A model generated the notes under the pieces. It ran no database searches and was not told where the DNA came from. It saw only the letters and a list, made by a program, of their open reading frames with translations. A stretch of 48,886 nucleotides of DNA, from contig NW_003122910.1 of the NCBI RefSeq assembly GCF_000003605.2, positions 545,694-594,579 on the forward strand. Direction: 5' to 3'. Each line of letters opens with the position of its first letter. Position 1 is the stretch's first letter. Below are positions 1 to 9,440 of this stretch, piece by piece. The translations under genes and the position numbers were made by a program. This DNA comes from Saccoglossus kowalevskii. Its lineage: Eukaryota > Hemichordata > Enteropneusta > Harrimaniidae.

Positions 1-392
1 GATAATTTGTTATGTCGGCAATTGTAAACCCAATTACGTATTTAATTCGATATCACTGCATGGATTACCTTAAACTGGTATAATTACACATTTGCTTATT
101 ATATACAAGGCAATTATAAGTAAATTTGAAACCTAGATGATGAATAACTATGACCCGTGTCTGTAATTGAACGCGTAACACATTACGTAGTCGCATTGGA
201 TGTCTCCAAGTGACGGTGTACATAACATTACTTAGATTCCCCATATTCTTAATTTGTATTATATGATATCAGGGGGTAAACCTTCGCGTAATTTTATATC
301 TTTCCGACAATTGCTCGTTTTTCAAGAGATTATGCGGTACAGTTTTTGGGGTCTTGCAGTGTAATGCATAGCACCAGACAACGTTATTGTCA
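1..392. other. AT-rich non-coding DNA
   Basis: I see no coding frame, tandem repeat or recognisable element here. The sequence is ordinary AT-rich single-copy-looking DNA that leads into the inverted-repeat element starting near 393. Confidence 0.6.
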
Positions 393-517
393 CAAAAGGA
401 CGGTGGTCGTCACGCAGCGAATATTTGAATTGCTTGTAAACAAACAATGTATTTTACATGCGTTGTTTATGTCGTTGCGAGTTCCATTTAAATGGCGACG
501 TCCACCACTATTTAAAA
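393..517. mobile_element. short inverted-repeat element (MITE-like), copy A
   Basis: The left end reads AAAAGGACGGTGGTCGTCAC (about 395-414). The right end (about 493-517), read on the other strand, gives TTAAATAGTGGTGGACGTCG. The two ends are imperfect inverted repeats sharing the core GGTGGWCGTC, with about 80 bases between. The same terminal core recurs at 4346-4487, 41959-42213 and, alone, near 41267, which is why it is called a dispersed element and not a chance hairpin. It has no coding capacity. No target-site duplication is clear. A TTAA lies at the right edge, but I cannot show that it is the target. Superfamily unknown. Confidence 0.5.
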
Positions 518-3376
518 AATATTCAATGAATGAAAGTATAAGTAGTATTACTAGCAATTTTACGTGTTGATTATATGAGGGATGTGTGTCCACATTGTTG
601 ATATTTATAATTGCTGAAATTGCGTCATCTGTACACGTGCCAAGTAATTCTACAACGAGTCAAGAAAGAAATTAATATAGGTGGGAATTTATTTAAATTA
701 AGAAATAAACTAATATCGACAGGAATGAGAAGATGTACAAAGTATCGTCAAAGAATCATATATCTATAAGTGGAATTTTGACTTAAAGGCCCGGACACAA
801 CCATATGCGATACTGCTTTAAAACCGACTCAATGGTACAGGCGTGATGAAAACACTCAGAACAGACGATGACGCCAAGCGTTTTAAGTGTGATCAACGAC
901 GTCGCCAAGTGCAAAATTAACTTGTATTAATCTCTTACGAACTTCATAGAATCAATTTGATGAGTTCGTGACCAATGCCAAAGCTTTACAAAGACTTCGT
1001 GCTTGTGTTGCTTTCAGGAAGTGACGGTGCTGTAATCTGTGTAGTGTGTAGCAGGCCTATTATGAGCATTGAATCATGTAGGGTCAATTCAATTTAGGCG
1101 GCACACGTTAAATGTGCCATTAACTCTGCTTGTTGTTTTACTGTTACAAATATGGTTGATTGGCGGTCATTTTTTCAGAGCTGTACGCAATATGTGCATT
1201 TGATATTACGTAGGTGATTAATTCATTCCCGTCGGTACTTACGATGTACAGTAGTATTTGACCACAAGGGAATTGTATATATATTATATGTATTTCCGAG
1301 ATAAATAGTTATTACGAAACAAAAACAGTTCAGCACAGAGACATGAAACATAGATTCGTTTATAAAAAATAAAACACCGTGCAGTCTCGCATCAAAAACC
1401 ACATATGATTTCCCATCGGTATACCTTTATTAATCAGAAGAATAATTTCATTGGTGCACTTGCTGTGTCCGCGAGCAATTGCCTCTCTTAATGATGTATA
1501 TAAATGAAACATACGAATAGACAACTATCAATTAAGAAAGGGAAATAATGGTGCCAGGCAATTAGGGACTATTGGACAGTCTTAAATCACCTGGGACTAT
1601 ATGAACACATTTTACAAGAATGTTCACAACCCGTGATTTTCTTGTTAGCTTGGATGGATTAGTGTAAACCGGCTGCCATAATATGTATAGTCGTCACCTC
1701 TATATCGCGCGTCATTAGCAGATCGCTACTCCTCTCAAATTCAAAACCACAGAGAGCTGCGCTCTTTGAAATTCTCACTTTCCAGTCTGTTGGATCAGTG
1801 TACGATGATGACCTTCCAATCGGTAATTTTCCCACAAACAGTAAGAATTAATGAACCAGGCATATATTGAATGCAGTTACCATGACAACACAGGCGTAGT
1901 AAGAGTAATTTGACGTCGGCAACCTGGAGTATTCCTGGAAGGTTTGCAATCACTGTGTTCGCCCAATCATACAGATAAAGACGTGCTAGTTAGGTCTGTG
2001 CATTGCATGTGACCTTGTATTAGTGCTCAGACATGGTCTACTCCACCGCTCAAAACACACACATAATATCCATCCGTTTACTGTCGGCGCCATACTATTT
2101 GAAAACAACATTTTTCTTGTATTATTTCAGTGATATGGATTATAAAGCGTAGCAAATATTTGCTTTCGAAATTTATTTCGAGTTTCGTGGCGTTCATATT
2201 GCTATGCACGTACTGTGGGTCAATACTGTGTTAATACTGAACAGCAACAAATGTACACGTGCTTTTACCTTTAAAAACGGAAGGCAAGTAACTGCTATAA
2301 TGGCTAAACGACACCATCACAGTGTAATTGGCCAATTCTGTCACGGTAAATGTTTAACCGGCCATACACTGAAGTAATTGTTACGCCAATTGGTCGGTGC
2401 ATTGGCTGATAAATCGACACCATGTTGCCAATTAAATACGATTTACAATATACTATGTATGTTTACTTGTAAAGATTCTATCTCTTGTGATTAGTTGTTG
2501 AACTCCCATCGCATAACCTTCTCAACCGCGTAAACACCAATGTAATGTCATACACATGCATCCTGTTTCCAATATTATATGAACTGCTACCTCTGGAAAG
2601 ATCGGTGATGTGTTTTAACAAGAACACACAAAGCACGGAGCCGAGATTGTACTTATACACGTTCAATCGCGTCTATCGTGGCCATCGCGAACATAGCGCG
2701 GTATTATATCTTGGGGGAAATGTATTGAGCAATAAACCATTTGCCGGCTTCATTGTCGTGATATTTCGTGTCTGACTATGTTATCTTTTATATTTTGTAT
2801 GTCCAGCTATTATTTCCATATATCTACAATATATTACCAGTGATATTACGACCCACAATATAAATTTATCAAAGACTTTACTCGCATGGATAAAATGGCG
2901 AAGTGCACTGTGTTATCATGTTATTAACAGTCAATGGCTCGATAAGAGGGTGGGGGTATTTATCAAATGTTGATCTAATATTAGGTCACAAGACAACAGT
3001 ACCCGCTTTGTGAAGACATTTTATTTAAGTTGAAAGACGTTTAGATCAATTAGTATAAAATGGCTTCTTTCAAAACTAAAACGCGTCCACAATTTTACTG
3101 CGCAACCATATATCGAAAAGCCAACTAACTCGCAATGTAAATTGAATTCACTGTAATTCATCACCGTTAATAGCAAGTTAGTTTATTTCACTTTCTTTCT
3201 TATACCTTCTTATATCTAGCAAAGTCGTTTTACTGTTTTTTTTTTCAAGTTGATATTTTGTTGACCTCGAATGAGAAAAAAATATGTTCCAACTAAAGAC
3301 ACGGAAACACGAACCGTGACTTAATCCGAGTCATTGAGACCCTGTAGTAATTTGTGTAACACATGTTACCTCATGA
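518..3376. other. non-coding DNA with scattered short frames
   Basis: No feature of this 2.9 kb is firmly supported. About 780-920 is richer in G+C and holds two overlapping short frames of about 30 codons with many charged residues. Neither has an obvious splice pair, and they may be decayed coding remnants or chance. A frame at 2545-2775 looks ordinary. No tandem repeats of note are present. Confidence 0.55.
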
Positions 3377-3468
3377 CCACACATGAATGCCAAGGCAAGT
3401 CACACATGAAGCATGGAATGTCAAGGCTAGTTACCCTAGGTGCAATCGTACAAACTGTCAAGGAAAGT
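3377..3468. repeat. imperfect short tandem repeat, about 30-bp unit
   Basis: Three diverged units are visible. The first two begin CACACATGAA and carry AATGYCAAGGCWAGT. The third keeps only CTGTCAAGGAAAGT. Unit lengths vary (about 24, 30 and 38 bp), so this is an old, decayed tandem array or two nested duplications. No coding sense is apparent. Confidence 0.4.
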
Positions 3469-3600
3469 CGCCTGCAGTGGCGAGACAATTGCCGTGACCG
3501 TCAGCTCTAATTCTGTGTTTTTCGTGAACAATTTGCTTCATGTAGTTCGACTTATTTGACACATTATTACACGATATTGCGTTTTTTGGTACATTGAGTG

Positions 3601-3673
3601 CAACGTGCTAGCCAGGTAGAGCGTCTGCCAGTGAGTCGCGCGATCATGAGTTTGAATCCTGCGTTTCATGTTG
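3601..3673 (+). mobile_element. tRNA-derived SINE head
   Basis: The sequence has tRNA layout. An A-box-like stretch, GCTAGCCAGGTAGAGCG (about 3607-3623), is followed 25 bases on by a B-box-like GAGTTTGAATCCT (about 3648-3660). Between them GTCTGCC...GTGAG.CGCG fits a tRNA anticodon-arm region. The 3' end does not pair back with the 5' end as an acceptor stem and there is no clean anticodon loop, so this is not an intact tRNA gene. A second, more decayed copy lies at 41136-41210 and shares AGCG.TCTGC, GTGAG.CGCG and AGTTTGAATC in the same order. That supports a SINE family transcribed by RNA polymerase III. Confidence 0.65.
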
Positions 3674-4345
3674 AAATTTATGTCTTACAACAGTCGTTAC
3701 AAAACTTTGACCACTTTCTGATATTGCTTCATTTGAAAATCACTTGAACGAATATCGCTATGTTTATAAAAATCTTTATCACACCGTAATAATGTTTAAT
3801 TTAACTTGAAGATCGAAAAAACGAATAACTTAACGCTAAAGTTTGTTGAAGTACGTGTCAATATTGTAATTTTGAGATTGAGTCTCAATTTGAAGTTTGT
3901 GCTAAAAGCACACAAGTGTTTACTTATTACGTGATGGTGTTTGCTATACGTCCGTTTTATATTAAGTAACACATTTATCATCACTCACATTATACTAATA
4001 TCAGAATTAACAAAATATAGTATTGATACAGAAACGATATTGAATAAAATCGTGGGATTGTGTATTAACCAGCAAATGCAGAAGACAATATATAACACAC
4101 GTTTCCGACAATAGATTTTATAAATTTATAGTCAAATCATGATTCATCAAAATCGTTCACAAATACTTAGTGTCCGTCAGGATATTGCGTATGTTTACTT
4201 AACGGATCGCAGTAAACAATCAGATGCCGTTAAACAACAAAATTGACAGGCAGCCATATTTAAATTCAAAACAAAAGAACTTTGTAGAATCTAAGACATT
4301 TTCAAATTTTAACTAGATAATTTAAATGGTGATTGGAAGGTAACG
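3674..4345. other. AT-rich non-coding DNA
   Basis: This stretch is very AT-rich. I see no coding frame of interest and no repeat. Confidence 0.55.
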
Positions 4346-4487
4346 AAAAAGTCGCGGTGGTAATTGGGACATGTTGCGCCCAGGCCAAAATGTGATTTCC
4401 ATTAGAAGAGCGCATTGAACTGTGGGAAAATCAGAATTTATCAACACAAATGTCCCACATTCATGGGCGACGACCACCGCCCTTTAA
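4346..4487. mobile_element. short inverted-repeat element (MITE-like), copy B
   Basis: The left end carries AAAGTCGCGGTGGTAATTGG. The right end, read on the other strand, is TTAAAGGGCGGTGGTCGTCG. Further in, both arms carry GGGACATNTTG, so the arms pair over about 35 bases with an 11-base gap in one. Total length is about 142 bp with no coding capacity. The right terminus is the best-preserved copy of the family end. TTAA lies at the outer edge of the right arm (4483-4486), but no matching duplication is seen on the left. Confidence 0.55.
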
Positions 4488-4555
4488 GGACGTCATTAAA
4501 ACTTGCACATTGGTTTGTGTGTGATATAGCGTTTTCATAAGCTAGTTAATGGATG

Positions 4556-5280
4556 GAGTCAGCTAACCTCCTGCATAACATCACCGTCAAATTGACGACC
4601 TTGGTCAGCGAGAACCTGGTGTACCAATAGGACTATAAATAGACAGAGCCCGTCTACTACCACCTCAGCTGTGAACTTTTTCAGAGCTATAGCCTCTGGG
4701 CAGCTACTCTAAATATGTACTGGCACCCATTTGTAGCATTCGGATTTGCCCTACAAACTTGGGCGACATCTTGGGCAGCAGTTACCCCCAACCTCCTGTT
4801 CTTCCGAATTGCCACCAAAACTCATCATGTCTTACTGTATGACCAAGACTTGCATTAAAAAATGGGTGCCTTATTGGACAGACGTTAGGGAATCCCATGC
4901 ATACCACCTGGGATCATTACATCAACTGTATGACCGGGAACTGCACCCACTGAAACAGTCTTAGGTGGTCACCTGACCGGGTCCATTCACCGGCAGTGTT
5001 AAACACCCAGATGAATGGAACAGGGATGGCAACTGGAGCACACGCGTTGAAGCGCCGAGAATTCATCGTTGCAGCTGTATCACTTAGTTTCCTTTCCTGT
5101 TGAAGTTCAGACTTGTGGGGTTCCACTATGTGAATCCGCTCACTAGATTTTGAAGTCGCCTCCATGAGCATGGATACTCCCAACCAGTTAAAGCCTGGGG
5201 CAGGAACACAATGAACACATGGTCGAACCTTAAGTATCAGCGACAACTTCACACATTTCATTGAGTCAATCAATTTGTCT
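4556..5280. pseudogene. GC-rich decayed coding-like block
   Basis: The central lines run at about 52% G+C against about 36% for the window. Protein-like frames overlap and shift. One plus frame is open from 4643 to 4858 and contains MYWHPFVAFGFALQTW. Another is open at 4746-4964 and contains WVPYWTDVRES. On the minus strand a 118-codon frame covers 4917-5273. A segment of about 45 bp around ACTGTATGACC is repeated 92 bp apart (near 4834 and 4924); in one frame the first copy reads YCMTKTC and the second, in a shifted frame, NCMTGNC. Broken frames and internal duplication suggest a decayed repetitive coding sequence or retroelement fragment. I recognise no family and cannot fix the strand. Confidence 0.35.
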
Positions 5281-5340
5281 ACAGTACCTTATAATCGAAT
5301 CCAATGACCGAGTAGTCCAGCATGTCATTCGCGACATCTG

Positions 5341-5456
5341 ATGCACGTAGTACGACTTAATTTTACATCTTGTGCGTGTAGTGCCTAGCTTTGGGCTACA
5401 CATCTCAGCATGTAATCAGGTTGTACAATTATAATAAATTAATAAATAAATGAACC
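5341..5456 (+). mobile_element. possible LINE-type 3' tail
   Basis: A short stem (GTGTAG at 5376-5381 pairing with CTACAC at 5396-5401) is followed about 30 bases later by an A/T tail of AATAAATTAATAAATAAAT type ending near 5453. A 3' stem-loop next to a simple A/T tail is typical of L2/CR1-like LINE ends and the SINEs that borrow them. If real, it would make the GC-rich block just upstream the remnant of such an element on the plus strand. No reverse transcriptase motif is visible, so this is a weak call. Confidence 0.3.
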
Positions 5457-6403
5457 TCCCGTGTATAGCACGTAATTTGTTTCTTTTAATAACAATCCGG
5501 TCACCTCATTAAAAATACAATAATGTCCTTATGAATCGTAATTACTGCCAAACAATAAAGATTATGAAATGGGATACAGACTGACGCTAGTGGTTAAATT
5601 AGTAAATCAGTGAATGTATGTGTCCATATCAATAACGAACTCAACGTCCAATTTATATACGTACGGACACTATAAAGGCACACATCTATTGTGATGTAGC
5701 TGCAATGGTGTTGGACCAGAAATAACATTGTTTCTGCATTCTGAAGCAGTAATTGAACGTTTACAATCGACTGAAAAGAACCAAACTGTGTTTGTAAAGT
5801 GAATGTCTTCTAGTCGATGGGTATATTTTATTATCATTCAAATGAATATGTTAATTATGAGCTGTACCTCATATGACAAATAATGACAACACAGCTAGTA
5901 ATATCAGGCTGGGTTGATTGCATAGAAATGATTATATTGTAATCATCTAGTACATTACGCAAACAGTTGCTTGGTTACGACAGAATAACTTTCAAATTAG
6001 TTGATTGGCGTACAAAAAGTTAATTTGAGACAAATTCAAGGGGGGTTGGATGTCAGTTACTAAAAAAGTGACTGATGTAATAAAAACCATTGGATGGTTC
6101 AACTGGATACACCATTTTAATAATTTTTCGCAATATAATACACCCTCAATATTTTCATTTCCGATGGCGTGGTTTTTAGTCAGTTTTGACGAAGTGAACT
6201 CTTACATGGTTTCGGTGGCCGCCATATTGCCTGCCTAGCCACGCCACCACAACAGTACAAGGCGATTAGAACTGAGACCCCAAACAGGCTGGCAATTACT
6301 GTTAGTGCCCGAGTTGCCGTAAATAAAAATAATAGACTAGTGCGAATGTGGAGTTTTACGTAGTTATTCTTCAGACCCATAAGAGGTTGTACGTTGTCAC
6401 GCG
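5457..6403. other. non-coding DNA with one YY1-like site
   Basis: No gene or repeat is supported. GGCCGCCATATTGCC at 6227-6241 matches the animal YY1 consensus (CCGCCATNTTG). It is the first of five such cores between 6.2 and 13.4 kb. Confidence 0.5.
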
Positions 6404-6445
6404 TGTGTTACGTAACACATATTGTATAAAAGAGCTATGGCCAAT
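6404..6445 (+). promoter_or_regulatory. possible core promoter: bZIP palindrome, TATA, CCAAT
   Basis: A perfect 16-bp palindrome TGTGTTACGTAACACA (6404-6419) contains TTACGTAA, the PAR-bZIP/E4BP4 octamer. TATAAAAG follows at 6425-6432 and GGCCAATGA at 6439-6447. If the TATA is used, transcription would begin near 6455, about 185 bases before the ATG of the small frame at 6639. The related copy at 17.1 kb lacks the TATA, so promoter function is conjecture. Confidence 0.25.
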
Positions 6446-6500
6446 GATCTGTAGAAATATCACATGATTCATGTAGTCATAGCGTAGAATTGTCCACCTT
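6404..6500 (+). repeat. dispersed repeat, copy 1
   Basis: This matches 17046-17145. The shared landmark is GGCCAATGAYCTGTAGAAATA (6439-6459; one transition), followed by ATGATTCAT. Upstream, a TTNCGNAA octamer lies exactly 33 bases before CCAAT in both copies (6408 and 17050). Homology fades beyond about 100 bp. The element is non-coding and of unknown class. Equal spacing and shared flanks argue for common descent rather than two chance motif clusters. Confidence 0.55.
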
Positions 6501-6638
6501 ACATCGTATCGCGTACTGCCCTTTTATTAAAAAATATTGAATTAACTGTTATTTAAACGAATCTGAAGCAGACCGATTAAAAACTTTTTAACTGTTGAAT
6601 ACTTGGTCAAAACATGTCAATTATCGGGGTGGGGTGAA

Positions 6639-6803
6639 ATGAAATTCGTCATATTGTTGGTAATCGCACTGTCTATGGTGTGTATAGCAGGTAGAATTAT
6701 GACTATAACATCGAATGATTACCTGCCATCTTGGCAATTTGATAACATGTACATAACACAATTGTTGTTATTAAAATACCTCAATATGTTTCCTGAATTT
6801 TAA
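6639..6803 (+). CDS. possible small secreted peptide (or its signal-peptide exon)
   Basis: The 54-codon frame opens with MKFVILLVIALSMVCIAG, a textbook signal peptide: a lysine, a hydrophobic core of about 14 residues, then small residues before a likely cleavage site at CIA-G or AG-R. The remainder (RIMTITSNDYLPSW onward, about 36 residues) has no cysteines or dibasic sites and matches nothing I know. The start is the first ATG in this frame. A 7-codon upstream frame (6614-6637) ends one base before it. AATAAA overlaps the stop. Alternatively CAG/GTAGAA after the signal peptide is a plausible splice donor, making this a first exon. A TATA and CCAAT lie about 200 bases upstream. AT-rich DNA can encode hydrophobic runs by chance. 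Confidence 0.25.
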   Translation: MKFVILLVIALSMVCIAGRIMTITSNDYLPSWQFDNMYITQLLLLKYLNMFPEF

Positions 6804-7356
6804 ATAAATGACATGTAACTATTCAAAAATGACTAGAATTAAAGATGCATTTCAATTTATTTATTAATCATGAATATGCTAATTACTCTTCATCTACTTA
6901 GCACAATGTTATTACAATATATAATTCAATTAGATTATTGTCGTACTTTCATACGTGGTGAGTGTTAGCTTACTGCCATCGACAGGAAAATAAAAAGAAC
7001 ATAACATCTACATATAAAAAGTAGTATCTAAAGTTTTTAATACGTCATTATTACAGATTTAAAGTCGATTCAAGTTTCAAGTCGTTCTATGCTGCATTCC
7101 CTGATATATATGTGTATTCGCAAATAAATATATGCACTGTTTTCCTTTGTATCATGTGTACAACCAGTATTAAAACATACAGAATAATACAATACAGTTT
7201 ATATAACTTTTTAAATTAATTAATTATTTATTGTCTACTGATTTTTCCACATTCACCCACTTTAATATTATCTCCAAAGTGTGGCTAAAATGTATGTGAA
7301 TACCGCATTGATTCGAGTATTTATCTACCAACTGATGATTTACATACATTTCTCCA

Positions 7357-7360
<4 letters not shown>
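6804..7360. other. AT-rich non-coding DNA
   Basis: Nothing is recognisable apart from local A/T-rich low complexity near 7205-7230. Confidence 0.55.

Positions 7361-7389
<29 letters not shown>
7361..7389. repeat. (TA)n microsatellite
   Basis: This is an uninterrupted TA dinucleotide run of about 14 units, self-complementary and expected to vary in length between individuals. Confidence 0.95.
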
Positions 7390-7393
<4 letters not shown>

Positions 7394-8016
7394 CTATATG
7401 CACTAAAGGTTACTTTTGCCTGCCCATTTTGTTTTTTCACACATTTAGCTAACTACTGCGAGATTATTTTAGTAAACAAACGCAATATTGTAACAGGCAA
7501 TAAATATTCGAGATGTATGTGATTATATATTTATACAAAGTGTTTATTTGATATCGTTTCTGTATAAGTACTATTTTTGTTAACTCTTAGACCGCTATGG
7601 GCGTAATAAATTGGTTATTTATTATGAAAAGTAGACGATAGCTTTATGAAATAATGGTTCTGATTTTTTCAAAAGTCAACATTTTATCAAAAAAGTGTGC
7701 AACATTTAATTTAAATATCAGTGGAGGAAAGTAGTTGTGTTCGATTTTCCAGAACGTTTACCTGTGCCAGCTAAGTGCCTCGAAGATTCCAATACACAAT
7801 ACACATTTGTCCGCCATCTTGCCTACCAGAAATCAAACTCTTTGATAATGCATTCTATTCCCTTCCACTAAACCAAATCATTGTGCTCTCCAATTACTAA
7901 CCATCTCCCATTTGATAGTCCCATCACATTCCATTCAAGATAGCCCATTTCTGGAACAAGCTATTCCTTTTAATACCCTTTATCAGTTAGACGTATTACA
8001 TTCCACGTTTCAATGT
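7390..8016. other. non-coding DNA with one YY1-like site
   Basis: No gene is supported. TCCGCCATCTTGCC at 7809-7822 is an excellent YY1 consensus match. The last 100 bases are rich in pyrimidines on the plus strand. Confidence 0.5.
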
Positions 8017-8196
8017 TCAATCTATTTTTTGAAAGTTCGAGATTTGCCCGTCGATAGCGTTCTTTTCACCGTCGGGTTCCCACGAGCAACAGAAGGCAGC
8101 GCGGCTGTTTCCATGCTTGGCTCGAACAATACAGTGTATATGTTTGGTTTTTTGTGCGTGCACATATAACAGCATACACATAAATATGAATATCAT
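8017..8196 (-). CDS. weak candidate: secreted peptide frame, minus strand
   Basis: Starting at the ATG at 8196, the minus strand encodes MIFIFMCMLLYVHA followed by a tail of about 45 residues that has an isolated Cys and a Cys-Cys pair (HIHCIVRAK, AFCCSWEPDG) and ends at 8017. The start resembles a short signal peptide with cleavage after VHA. The frame is open further upstream to at least 8262. A second minus frame over 8030-8160 and a plus frame at 7912-8169 also look protein-like, so this GC-richer pocket (about 8040-8130) flatters every frame. Confidence 0.13.
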   Translation of the reverse strand: MIFIFMCMLLYVHAQKTKHIHCIVRAKHGNSRAAFCCSWEPDGEKNAIDGQISNFQKID

Positions 8197-8260
8197 AGCA
8201 ATATGATCTGTACAGTTAGATTGCCCTCGAGGAAAAGTTCGTGTCAGCCAGCAGTGACAC

Positions 8261-8278
8261 ACAGCTCGATGGAGCTGT
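8261..8278. other. short perfect hairpin
   Basis: ACAGCTC and GAGCTGT are separated by a 4-base loop. With no T-run after it, and in a eukaryotic context, this is not a terminator. Function unknown. Confidence 0.4.
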
Positions 8279-8399
8279 TATAGATTTCATAAATATTACG
8301 GAATATTCAAACACTGGATTCTACCTCACTACCACGGATAATCACTTCGCCAGTGTACGCAATACGCCACGTTCACCTTGGTAATATAATCCTCAAATA

Positions 8400-8597
8400 T
8401 CAGGTTTCATTGTCACCTGCTGTTTTCAAAAAGTCAATGACTTTGCTAACCGTATACGGGAAAGTGTGGGTGGGCACCAACATAGTCTTTCCGTTTTCTG
8501 TTGCGAATAATTTCTGCAAATAATATAACACATATTCCCATGTAATTCTGAGTATTGCTCTAAAAGGGCCTTGTTCAAACTTGACATCATTGGTCAT
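8400..8597 (-). CDS. candidate coding exon, minus strand
   Basis: The frame starts at an ATG (8597) and encodes 65 residues of balanced composition, including FEQGPFRAILRITWEYVLYY and ENGKTMLVPTHTFPYTVSKV, ending AGDNET. Inside it lies a good acceptor on the minus strand (TTATATTATTTGCAG before 8513) and a donor (AACAGCAG/GTGACA after 8417). These would define a 97-base internal exon encoding KLFATENG to LKTAG and ending in phase 1. The frame could be either a complete small ORF or that exon. I recognise no family. Residue use is less dominated by N/K/I/F than chance frames here. No poly(A) signal or second exon could be linked. Confidence 0.25.
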   Translation of the reverse strand: MTNDVKFEQGPFRAILRITWEYVLYYLQKLFATENGKTMLVPTHTFPYTVSKVIDFLKTAGDNET

Positions 8598-8768
8598 TAT
8601 AACATTTATTTTATCGCGTTAATTTATTTATTTATGGCCCGTAACCGTCAATCAAAATAGATACAATTTGAACTCGGGAGAGAACGCTATTTTCCAAGTC
8701 ACTTCATGTGCATTTGTAAATTATGTAGGCACATGCAAGATCACGTTGAACAACGTGAATATGTGAAA

Positions 8769-8814
8769 CAACGGAAAAACCATCAACGGAAAAACCATCG
8801 AACAACGGAAATGG
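8769..8814. repeat. 15-bp tandem repeat, 2.6 copies
   Basis: CAACGGAAAAACCAT occurs twice in perfect tandem (8769-8783, 8784-8798) and partly again as CAACGGAAATGG from 8803. It looks like a recent replication-slippage duplication. Confidence 0.8.
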
Positions 8815-9361
8815 TGTTATTATTGAACTACGAATACATGGACTGATGCAATTGCTTGTTGAAATCGGGCGTATATAATCTACAATACGCCTCTCATCTC
8901 ACCGTCAAATTATATTACGAGGATCTTACGTAATCTCAAGTAATGGTGCGATAAAAACATGTAGAAGAAGAATTGCAATTACCCATTTTATGCAAAAAAC
9001 AACGCTAACATATATAAAGTTCACATGACACAAATCGTGTCAATTGTAGCATTAACACAGTAAGATAACATTACAGCTCACATTATTACGACAAGTATAT
9101 ATATTGTTATAGAGCGGACATGGTGGTGAATTACTACATACGAATAGTGCACAATGTAGCATACAGCAATTAATTATAGGAGTGATAATATGTTAAACAT
9201 TAGAATCATTGACTAATTACTATTGCCATTGTTTTCTTGTCCGATTTTCACTTGACAGTGTCACCATAATGTATTCTAATTATTTAACATAATTGTCCAC
9301 AAAATAATGTAAATACAGAATAATGACACATTATTATAGTAATTAATACTGTTTACAGATT
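8815..9361. other. AT-rich non-coding DNA
   Basis: I see no gene or repeat here. It lies downstream, in element orientation, of the retroelement tail at 9362. Confidence 0.55.
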
Positions 9362-9440
9362 TAATAATAATAATAAGTTTATTCAAGTACATAGGCCACC
9401 GACCTTTAAGTACAAATCAGATATAAAGTATATATAGAAA
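9362..9440 (-). mobile_element. LINE/SINE 3' end, minus orientation
   Basis: On the minus strand the sequence runs GTACTTAAAGGTC, GGTGGCCTATGTAC, then TTGAATAAACTTATTATTATT. The first two parts fold into a stem-loop (GTAC..TA..GG with CC..TA..GTAC), followed by AATAAA and an (ATT)n tail. This is the usual 3' architecture of L2/CR1-clade LINEs and of SINEs with LINE-like tails. The body would lie at higher coordinates, where it cannot be followed. The minus frame at 9600-9788 is not recognisable as the end of a reverse transcriptase ORF, so a short SINE or a heavily truncated LINE is more likely. Confidence 0.55.

Noticed and set aside
8261-8278. Rho-independent terminator
   Set aside because: The hairpin has no T-run after it, and the window is eukaryotic.
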